A stretch of DNA of 64,000 nt from Streptomyces sp. CB02980 (GTDB lineage: Bacteria; Actinomycetota; Actinomycetes; Streptomycetales; Streptomycetaceae): contig NZ_JACSCH020000008.1 in assembly GCF_014451325.2 (NCBI RefSeq), positions 186,001 to 250,000 on the forward strand, given 5' to 3'. The notes below the pieces were generated by a model that searched no databases, had not been told where the DNA came from, and saw nothing but the letters and a program-made list of their open reading frames with translations. Below, piece by piece: positions 7,932 through 15,145 of the stretch. Position numbers and translations under genes: made by a program. Each line of letters starts with the position of its first letter. Position 1 is the stretch's first letter.

Positions 7932-9713
7932 TCACCCGTGCCACGACCTCCACAGCGCCGCGTACGCCCCGTCCGCCGCGACCAGTTCCGCGTGGCTGCC
8001 GAGCTCGCTGATCCGGCCCGACTCGACCACCGCGATCAGATCGGCGTCGTGCGCGGTGTGCAGCCGGTGCGCGATGGCCACGACCGTCCGCCCCTCCAGG
8101 ACCCGGCCGAGGGACCGCTCCAGATGCCGGGCCGCGCGCGGGTCGAGCAGCGAGGTCGCCTCGTCCAGGACCAGCGTGTGCGGGTCCGCGAGGACGAGCC
8201 GGGCCAGGGCGATCTGCTGGGCCTGCGCCGGGGTCAGCGAACGGCCGCCCGAGCCGACCTCGGTGTCCAGGCCCTCGCCGAACCCCCGCGCCCAGGCGTC
8301 CGCGTCCACCGCCGTGAGCGCCGCCCACAGCTCGGTGTCCGTGGCCCCCGTCCGGGCCAGGAGCAGATTGTCGCGGAGCGAGCCCACGAAGACGTGGTGC
8401 TCCTGGTTGACCAGGGCCACGTGCTCGCGGACCCGCTCGGCGGGCATCCGCGCCAGCTCGGCCGCGCCGAGGGTGACCGAGCCGGTCCTCGGGGCGTAGA
8501 TGCCCGCGATGAGGCGGCCGAGGGTCGACTTTCCGGCGCCGGACGGGCCGACCAGGGCGAGACGGGTGCCGGGGGCCACCTTCAGGGACACCTCGTGCAG
8601 CACGTCGACACCCTCGCGGTAGCCGAACCGGACGTCGTCCGCCCGGACGGCCCGGCCCTCGGGCCGTACCTCCGTGTCGCCCGCTTCCGGCTCGATGTCG
8701 CGGACGCCGACGAGCCGGGCCAGGGACACCTGCGCGACCTGGAGTTCGTCGTACCAGCGGAGCACGATGCCGATCGGGTCCACCAGCATCTGCGCGAGCA
8801 GCGCGCCCGTGGTCAGCTGCCCGACGTCGATCCAGCCCTGGAGCACGAACACCCCGCCGAGCAGGAGCACCGCGCACAGCACCGTCGAGTGGGTGATGTT
8901 GACGACGGGGAAGAGCACCGAGCGCAGGAAGAGGGTGTACCGCTCCCAGGCGACCCATTCGGAGATGCGCCGGTTCGACAGGGCGATCCGCCGCGCACCG
9001 AGGCGGTGCGCCTCGACCGTACGGCCCGCGTCGACCGTCTCGGCGAGGGCGCCCGCCACCGCCGCGTATCCCGCGGACTCCGACCGGTAGGCCGACGGCG
9101 CACGCCGGAAGTACCACCGGGAACCCACGATGAGCAGCGGAGCCGCGAGCAGCGCGGCCAGGGCCAGGGGCGGCGCCGTGACCGCGAGTCCGCCGAGCAG
9201 CAGTCCCGCCCACACGAAGCCGATGGCCAGCTGAGGCACGGCCTCGCGCATGGCGTTGGAGAGCCGGTCGACGTCCGTGGTGATCCTCGAGAGCAGGTCG
9301 CCCGTACCGGCCCGTTCCAGCACGCCCGGCGGCAGGCGTACCGCGCGGACGAGGAAGTCCTCCCGCAGATCGGCGAGCATCTCCTCGCCGAGCATCGCGC
9401 CGCGCAGCCGGACCAGCCGCACGAAGCCGGTCTGGACGAGCAGCGCGACCGCGAACAGGGCGACCGTGCGCTCCAGATGGAGCTCGCGCGCGCCCGCTGC
9501 CAGCTCGTCCACCATCGAACCGAGCAGGTACGGGCCGACCATCGAGGCGATCACGGCGACCGTGTTCACCCCGACGAGCAGCCCGAAGGCCCGGCGGTGG
9601 CGGCTCAGCAGCTCGCGTACGTAACCGCGGACGGTCGCGTCGGCGGCGACGGGCAGTGTCGTCGCCGTCGTCGGGGCGGCCGGGTCGTACTCCGGCGGTG
9701 CCAGGCCGATCAT
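7932..9713 (-). CDS. ABC exporter half (TMD-NBD), subunit with degenerate signature motif
   Basis: This 593-residue type IV ABC exporter half has a transmembrane domain (about residues 30-330) followed by an ATPase domain. Walker A is intact (GPSGAGKST), Walker B ends LVLDEATS with the catalytic Glu, and the H-loop reads IAHRLHT. The ABC signature, however, is LTPAQAQQ instead of LSGGQxQ. It overlaps its upstream partner by 4 bases (ATGA), so the two are translationally coupled and form a heterodimer. The partner has the complementary defects. The exported substrate is unknown; drugs, lipids and peptides are all possible. A strong terminator follows. Confidence 0.94.
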   Translation of the reverse strand: MIGLAPPEYDPAAPTTATTLPVAADATVRGYVRELLSRHRRAFGLLVGVNTVAVIASMVGPYLLGSMVDELAAGARELHLERTVALFAVALLVQTGFVRLVRLRGAMLGEEMLADLREDFLVRAVRLPPGVLERAGTGDLLSRITTDVDRLSNAMREAVPQLAIGFVWAGLLLGGLAVTAPPLALAALLAAPLLIVGSRWYFRRAPSAYRSESAGYAAVAGALAETVDAGRTVEAHRLGARRIALSNRRISEWVAWERYTLFLRSVLFPVVNITHSTVLCAVLLLGGVFVLQGWIDVGQLTTGALLAQMLVDPIGIVLRWYDELQVAQVSLARLVGVRDIEPEAGDTEVRPEGRAVRADDVRFGYREGVDVLHEVSLKVAPGTRLALVGPSGAGKSTLGRLIAGIYAPRTGSVTLGAAELARMPAERVREHVALVNQEHHVFVGSLRDNLLLARTGATDTELWAALTAVDADAWARGFGEGLDTEVGSGGRSLTPAQAQQIALARLVLADPHTLVLDEATSLLDPRAARHLERSLGRVLEGRTVVAIAHRLHTAHDADLIAVVESGRISELGSHAELVAADGAYAALWRSWHG

Positions 9714-11551
9714 GCCGATTCCCCTTCCAGTGCGGTGAGTTCAGCGACGGGCTCACCCTCGGCGACCGCTTCGAGGCCGCCGTCACGGGGTTCCGCCACG
9801 GCGAGCTCCTCCTCGGTGTCGCGGCTGACGACCGCGCGGTAGCGGGGCTCCGTGGCGAGCAGCTCGCGATGGGTGCCGACAGCGACCGCCTGGCCCTCGT
9901 GGACCAGGACGACCCGCTCGGCGCGGTCCAGGAGCAGCGGCGAGGAGGCGAGGACCACGGTGGTCCTGGCCGCGCGCAGCTCGCTGACGCCGGCGGCGAC
10001 CCGGGCCTCCGTGTGCGCGTCGACCGCCGAGGTCGGCTCGTCGAGGACGAGCACCTCCGGGTCGGTCACCAGGGACCGGGCGAGGGCGAGCCGCTGGCGC
10101 TGGCCACCGGAGAGCGACCGGCCCCGCTCGGTGATGCGGGTGCGCATCGGATCGCCGTCGGTGTCCACGGAGGCCTGCGCCAGCGCGTCCAGGACGTCGT
10201 CGCACCGGGCGGCCGCCAGGGCCTGTTCCGGGAGCACGGCGCCGGAGCGGGGCACATCGAGCAGTTCGTGGAGTGTGCCCGAGAGCAGGACCGGGTCCTT
10301 GTCCTGGACGAGGACGGCCGTACGGGCGTCCTCCAGCGGCAGTTCGTCGAGGGGGACCCCGCCGAGCAGCACCGAGGTGTGGTCCTCGCCCGGATCGGCC
10401 GGGTGGCCGCCGAGCCGGTCCGCGAGCCGCCCGGCCACGTCCGGGTCGCCGCAGACGACCGCGGTGAGCCGGCCGGCCGGAGCCAGCAGCCCGGTCAGCG
10501 GGTCGTACAGGTCGCCGGTGGCCTTGCGGTCCTCGTCACCCGTGGTGGTGCTGGTCGTCCGGGCGAGGCCGAGGACCCGGGCGGCGCGCTTCGCGGACGG
10601 CCGGGAGAAGGAGAACGCCATGGCGATCTCCTCGAAGTTGCGCAGCGGGTGGTACGACAGGGCCACCGCGCTGTAGACGGTGACCAGTTCACCGACCGTG
10701 ATCCGCCCGTCGAGCGCGAGCCGTGCCCCGTGCACCGCCACCACGATGAGCAGGATGCCGGGCAGCACGACCTGGATCGCGGAGATCAGCGCCCACATGC
10801 GCGCACTGTGCACGGCCGCCTTGCGGACCTCCTGCGAGGCGGCGCGGTAGCGGCCGAGGAACAGTTCCTCGCCGCCGATGCCGCGCAGCACACGGAGCCC
10901 GGCGACGGTGTCGGAGGCGAGCTCGGTGGCCTTGCCCGCCTTCTCGCGCTGGATGTCCGCCCGGCGCGTGGCGCGGGGGAGCAGCGGCAGCACGGAGAGG
11001 GCGAGAATCGGGACACCGACGGCCACGACGACGCCCAGGGCGGGCTGGTAGACGACGAGGCCGACGCAGATGAAGACGAGCACGACGGCGCCTGCGGCGA
11101 ACCGCGACAGGGCCTCGACGAACCAGCCGATCTTCTCGACGTCGCCGGTGGACACGGCGACGACCTCGCCCGCGGCGACCCGCCGGGTCAGGACGGAGCC
11201 CAGCTCGGCGGTCTTGCGGGAGAGGAGCTGCTGGACGCGGGCGGCGGCCGTGATCCAGTTGGTGACGGCGGTGCGGTGCAGCATCACGTCACCGACCGAG
11301 ATCGCGGCGCCCAGCACCACGAGCAGCACTCCGGCGAGCCCGAGGCGCCCGCCGTCGCGGTCCACGACCGACTGCACGGCGATGCCGATGCCGAGGGGCA
11401 GTCCGGCGATGCCCAGATGGTGCAGAAGTCCCCACAGCATGGACTTCACCTGCCCGCCGAGCTGTTGACGGCCGAGCCAGACGAGGAACCGGGTGCCCGA
11501 GCGGACATCGGGGACCCCTGGGTCGGCGAAGGGAAGATCTCGAATCTGCAT
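9710..11551 (-). CDS. ABC exporter half (TMD-NBD), subunit with degenerate Walker A and H-loop
   Basis: This 613-residue partner of the following gene starts at the ATG giving MQIRDLPF; upstream codons in the frame show no conserved sequence. The transmembrane domain is normal. In the ATPase domain the Walker A position reads CGDPDVAGRLADRLG, without the Gly-Lys-Ser/Thr P-loop, and the H-loop position reads VVLASSP without histidine. The signature LSGGQRQR and the Walker B LVLDEPTS are intact. In the heterodimer one composite site is therefore canonical (Walker A of the partner with this LSGGQ) and the other is doubly crippled. It is the promoter-proximal gene and is divergent from the PNGase-like gene. 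Confidence 0.93.
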   Translation of the reverse strand: MQIRDLPFADPGVPDVRSGTRFLVWLGRQQLGGQVKSMLWGLLHHLGIAGLPLGIGIAVQSVVDRDGGRLGLAGVLLVVLGAAISVGDVMLHRTAVTNWITAAARVQQLLSRKTAELGSVLTRRVAAGEVVAVSTGDVEKIGWFVEALSRFAAGAVVLVFICVGLVVYQPALGVVVAVGVPILALSVLPLLPRATRRADIQREKAGKATELASDTVAGLRVLRGIGGEELFLGRYRAASQEVRKAAVHSARMWALISAIQVVLPGILLIVVAVHGARLALDGRITVGELVTVYSAVALSYHPLRNFEEIAMAFSFSRPSAKRAARVLGLARTTSTTTGDEDRKATGDLYDPLTGLLAPAGRLTAVVCGDPDVAGRLADRLGGHPADPGEDHTSVLLGGVPLDELPLEDARTAVLVQDKDPVLLSGTLHELLDVPRSGAVLPEQALAAARCDDVLDALAQASVDTDGDPMRTRITERGRSLSGGQRQRLALARSLVTDPEVLVLDEPTSAVDAHTEARVAAGVSELRAARTTVVLASSPLLLDRAERVVLVHEGQAVAVGTHRELLATEPRYRAVVSRDTEEELAVAEPRDGGLEAVAEGEPVAELTALEGESA

Positions 11552-11744
11552 GGCGTCCCAGGGTCTCCGGGTCTCGTCTGGGGGGAACGCACGCCGGGGG
11601 TGTGCGACGGCGGGGAAGGCCGTGCAAGGTTCGCGTCTTCCCCCAGGGGCGGCAATCGATTTTCCGCATGGGAGAACAGATCGCGCCATGTCCGCTCATC
11701 GTCCTCTGGACCGCACGGCACCGAGCGCGCTTCACTCCAGCCCC

Positions 11745-13361
11745 ATGAGATCACTCAAGATCATGAGCATGCTCAGCGGCCTGGTCCTCGCCGCGGGTGC
11801 GCTCCTCACCGCCCACCCGGCCGCCGCCGACGGTCCGAACGGCCCGACGCCCCCGGCCGAGTTCACCGGCGACTGGCACGACCCGGTCACCGCCGCCCCG
11901 CCGGTCGAGACCCCCGGCACCCGCAGCTGCGAGGTCACCCTCGCCGCCGCCCGGTTCCGCGACTTCACGCCCTACCAGGGCGGTTACACCCCGCCGAAGG
12001 CCTGCGGCACCCGCTGGAGCAAGGTCGTCCTGCGCCTCGAAGGAAACGTGAAGGGCCGCCAGTACGACCGCCTCGGATACCTCACCGTCGGAGGTGTGGA
12101 GATCCTCCGCACCTCCACGCCGCAGCCCTCGCCCGACGGCATCACCTGGTCGGTCGAGAAGGACGTCACGCGCTACAGGGACACCCTCAGCCGCCCCGGC
12201 GCTGTCGAGATGCTCATCGGCAATGTCGTGAACGAGACCTACACGGGTGTCCTCGACGTCCGCGTCACCCTCACCTTCCACACCGCCCAGGGCCGCGTGA
12301 AACCCGCCGCCGGTACGCCCGACCGGGTGATCCCCCTCACCGGCCCCACCCTCACCACCCCGCGCAACACCGAGCGCGTCCTCGCCGAGGTGTACGCCAC
12401 CGGCTCCGGCGGCGGCTGCGAGGAGTACTGGTACCTCTCCGTCCCCGAAGCCGCCCCGTACTCCTGCCGGGCCACCGACGGACCGCACCGGGAGGTCCGC
12501 GTCTCCGTCGACGGACGCCTCGCCGGCATCGCCGCGCCCTTCCCCACGGTCTGGACCGGCGGCTGGTCGAACCCCTTCCTCTGGTACGTCACCCCCGGGC
12601 CGCGCGCCTTCGACGTCCAGCCGATCCTCTACGACCTGACCCCCTTCGCGGCCGTCCTCAACGACGGCCGCGCCCACCGCGTGGAGGTCACCGTCGCCGG
12701 GGTCCCCGCCGGGCAGTCGGGCTGGTCCACCCCCACCAACGTGCTCCTCTGGCAGGACGAGGGCAGCCGGGTCGTCACCGGCGGCCTCGACCGCCACGAG
12801 GAGACCACCCCGCGCAACTCCTCCGTCTACACGGCGGGCACCGCGGACTCCCTCCACCGGCTCGACACCGTCGCCGGCCACCGGCTCACCGTCGCCGGAC
12901 ACCTGAACACCTCGCACGGCCGAGTCACCACCACCGTCGACCGGACCGTCGCCCACACCTCCGCGCACCGCTGGGGCGAGGGGGAGAACCCGGACGCGTT
13001 CACCGCGCGCTGGACCGACCGCGAGACGGTGACCAGCGGCCGGACCGTCACCCGCGCCGACCGGACGTACACCATGGACGGCGAGACCACGATCGGCGCG
13101 GGCGACCGGCTGCGGACCGTCCTCACCCTCGGGGACCGCGCCGACACCACCGTCCTGCGCGACGGACGGCGACTGTCCTGGTCGCGGCTCGACGACACGT
13201 ACACCGGTGACGCCACCTACACCACCGGCGTCCCGCGCGACCAGCGGCACGCGGTCGGCACCACGCACGAGCGCTACCGGCTGTACGGCTCCGAGGGCTG
13301 CTACGACCGGAGCCTGACCACGGTTCAGGGAACGGTCACCCAGGACCTGCGGCGCTGCTGA
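11745..13361 (+). CDS. Secreted peptide-N4-asparagine amidase A (PNGase A-like)
   Basis: This 538-residue exported protein carries the PNGase A domain, which removes N-linked glycans from glycoproteins and glycopeptides. The N-terminus MRSLKIMSMLSGLVLAAGA is a Sec signal peptide with cleavage expected after the HPAAA segment near residue 28. The family-typical stretch TPYQGGYTPP...WSKVVLRLEG...GRQYDRLGY lies near residues 70-110. The start is the ATG that begins the signal peptide; the Shine-Dalgarno is poor. It is convergent with a GH109-like enzyme, which suggests a shared role in glycan scavenging, though co-regulation is not shown. The function is assigned by family. Confidence 0.87.
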   Translation: MRSLKIMSMLSGLVLAAGALLTAHPAAADGPNGPTPPAEFTGDWHDPVTAAPPVETPGTRSCEVTLAAARFRDFTPYQGGYTPPKACGTRWSKVVLRLEGNVKGRQYDRLGYLTVGGVEILRTSTPQPSPDGITWSVEKDVTRYRDTLSRPGAVEMLIGNVVNETYTGVLDVRVTLTFHTAQGRVKPAAGTPDRVIPLTGPTLTTPRNTERVLAEVYATGSGGGCEEYWYLSVPEAAPYSCRATDGPHREVRVSVDGRLAGIAAPFPTVWTGGWSNPFLWYVTPGPRAFDVQPILYDLTPFAAVLNDGRAHRVEVTVAGVPAGQSGWSTPTNVLLWQDEGSRVVTGGLDRHEETTPRNSSVYTAGTADSLHRLDTVAGHRLTVAGHLNTSHGRVTTTVDRTVAHTSAHRWGEGENPDAFTARWTDRETVTSGRTVTRADRTYTMDGETTIGAGDRLRTVLTLGDRADTTVLRDGRRLSWSRLDDTYTGDATYTTGVPRDQRHAVGTTHERYRLYGSEGCYDRSLTTVQGTVTQDLRRC

Positions 13362-13366
13362 ACAGG

Positions 13367-13428
13367 GCGGCGTCCCGGCCCCCGTACGCGGCGTCCCGGC
13401 CCCCGTACGCGGTGCCCGGCCCCCGTAC
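13367..13428. repeat. 21-bp tandem repeat next to a terminator
   Basis: A 21-bp unit (GCGGCGTCCCGGCCCCCGTA plus C) occurs twice perfectly at 13367-13387 and 13388-13408. A variant third copy, 13409-13428, supplies the left arm of the following hairpin. This is the same arrangement as at 7759-7923. Confidence 0.88.
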
Positions 13429-13446
13429 GCGGAGGCCGGGCACCGC
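13409..13446. terminator. Bidirectional terminator hairpin
   Basis: GCGGTGCCCGGCC (13409-13421) pairs perfectly with GGCCGGGCACCGC (13434-13446) across a 12-base loop. It lies between the convergent PNGase A-like and GH109-like genes. Confidence 0.82.
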
Positions 13447-13464
13447 ACGCCGGGAGCCCCGCCG

Positions 13465-14904
13465 TCAGGCAGGCTTCACCGAGTCCACGCCCGAGCGGGC
13501 CTTGCGCCACTCGCCGCGCGTGAAGTCGGGGATCTCCTGCGGCGCGCCCTTCGCCTTGATGGAGGCGTGGCTCAGCGGCACCGGCGCCGTCCAGGTGGCG
13601 GCGTCGTAGACGTCGAAGTCCGGCGGCAGCCCGAGCCGCATGCACTGCATCAGGCGGTAGACCATGATGTAGTCCATGCCGCCGTGGCCGCCCGGCGGGT
13701 TGGCGTGGTCCTTCCAGAGCCAGTGGTCGAACTCGCCCGCGTACGCCGAGAAGTCGGCCCACTGGTCGTCCTTGTGGTCCGGCTCCAGGTAGATCCGGGC
13801 CGGGTAGTCCTCGAAGACGCCCCGGGTGCCGCCCAGGCTGTTGACCCTGCTGTACGGGTGCGGGGTGGAGACGTCGTGCTCCAGGCGGATGACCCGGCCC
13901 TGGGCCGTCTGGACCAGGCTGACCGTCCGGTCGCTCCCGATGTACGTCTCCTTCCAGCTGGGGTCGCCCGCCGGCATGTTCTCCTCGCGGTACTCGGCGA
14001 GGCCCAGCGCCGGAGTCCCGAAGCTGCTGATGCTCACCGCCCGGTCACCCCGGTTGATGTCCATGTAGTTGGCGACGGGGCCGAAGCCGTGGTTCGGGTA
14101 GAGATCGCCCCTCAGCCTCGTGTGCCAGAGCCGGCGCCAGGGGCCCTCGTAGTACGTCGGCGAGAACATCAGCGCGCGCAGGTCGTGGTTGTACGCCCCC
14201 GCGCCGTGCAGGAGCCGGCCGAACTTTCCGGCGTGCGCCATCCGCAGCACGCGCATCTCGTTCCGGCCGTAACAGCAGTTCTCCAGCTGCATGCAGTGGC
14301 GGCGGGTCTGCTCCGACAGGTCGACCAGGTCCCACAGTTCGTCGAGCGTCATCGCGACCGGACACTCCACGCCGACGTGCTTGCCGCCCAGCATCGCCGC
14401 GCGGGCGATCGCGTAGTGGCTGTCCCAGGGGGTGGCCACGTGCACGAAGTCGACGTCGGAGCGGGTGCAGAGGTTCTCGTAGTCCTCCTCGCCGTTGGTG
14501 TAGAGGGCGGGGGCGGCCTGTCCGGCGGCGACGACCTTCGCCGCGGCCCGCTCGGCCTTCTCGCGCACCGGGTCGCACACGGCGACCACCCGCACCCAGG
14601 GCAGTGCGAGGTAGAGGCCGATCATGCCGTTGCCCCGGTTGCCGAGGCCGACGAGCGCGACGCGGACGGTGGAGCGGCCGGGGAAGGGGACCCCGGCCAT
14701 GGTGGGCCCGAGGCGCCTGCGGGCGGTGGCGGACGGCGTCGCGGCGGTGGCGGACTCGGGTGACGTCGCCGGGGCGGCCACGGCGGCCTGGGCGTTCGGG
14801 CCGCCGAGGGCGCCGATCCCGATTCCCGTTCCGGCCGCGGCCGCGGCCGCCGTGGTCCTGAGGACCTTGCGACGGCTCGGGGTGTGCGGTGTCTGCTCGT
14901 TCAT
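13465..14904 (-). CDS. Gfo/Idh/MocA oxidoreductase, GH109-like, Tat-exported
   Basis: This 479-residue protein begins MNEQTPHTPSRRKVLRTTA, a twin-arginine signal followed by an Ala/Gly-rich hydrophobic stretch, so it is probably exported folded with its cofactor. The NAD-binding Rossmann motif VALVGLGNRGNGM lies near residue 80. The stretches GKHVGVECP and ENCCYGRNEM match glycoside hydrolase family 109, whose members use NAD+ to hydrolyse alpha-N-acetylgalactosaminides. GGGAGG lies 6 bases before the ATG at 14904. The assignment to GH109 is good, but activity on GalNAc is inferred from the family, and other glycosides are possible. It is convergent with the PNGase A-like gene. Confidence 0.88.
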   Translation of the reverse strand: MNEQTPHTPSRRKVLRTTAAAAAAGTGIGIGALGGPNAQAAVAAPATSPESATAATPSATARRRLGPTMAGVPFPGRSTVRVALVGLGNRGNGMIGLYLALPWVRVVAVCDPVREKAERAAAKVVAAGQAAPALYTNGEEDYENLCTRSDVDFVHVATPWDSHYAIARAAMLGGKHVGVECPVAMTLDELWDLVDLSEQTRRHCMQLENCCYGRNEMRVLRMAHAGKFGRLLHGAGAYNHDLRALMFSPTYYEGPWRRLWHTRLRGDLYPNHGFGPVANYMDINRGDRAVSISSFGTPALGLAEYREENMPAGDPSWKETYIGSDRTVSLVQTAQGRVIRLEHDVSTPHPYSRVNSLGGTRGVFEDYPARIYLEPDHKDDQWADFSAYAGEFDHWLWKDHANPPGGHGGMDYIMVYRLMQCMRLGLPPDFDVYDAATWTAPVPLSHASIKAKGAPQEIPDFTRGEWRKARSGVDSVKPA

Positions 14905-15080
14905 GGAACCTCCCGGAGCTGTGTGCACGGCTGTTTCATGAATCCCGCACAGGACCCTGGCCCCGGCGACCGGCGGTCCGCAAGGGCGCCGACTGGACTC
15001 TCGTCATGGGTAGTTGGACTTTACTGTTCCGGATCTCGCACCGAGCCTGACCGGGCGCCCACCATCACCCGAACAGACGA

Positions 15081-15112
15081 AAGGCCCCTCACCGCGGGGG
15101 GTGAGGGGCCTT
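15081..15112 (-). terminator. Terminator of the FAD/Fe-S oxidoreductase gene
   Basis: AAGGCCCCTCACC (15081-15093) pairs perfectly over 13 bp with GGTGAGGGGCCTT (15100-15112) around a 6-base loop, 34 bases beyond the stop of the leftward gene at 15146. The rest of 14905-15145 holds the upstream region of the GH109-like gene, where I see no clear promoter. Confidence 0.85.
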
Positions 15113-15145
15113 ACGCCGGGGCTCTGCCCGGAGTGTGACGGGGGG

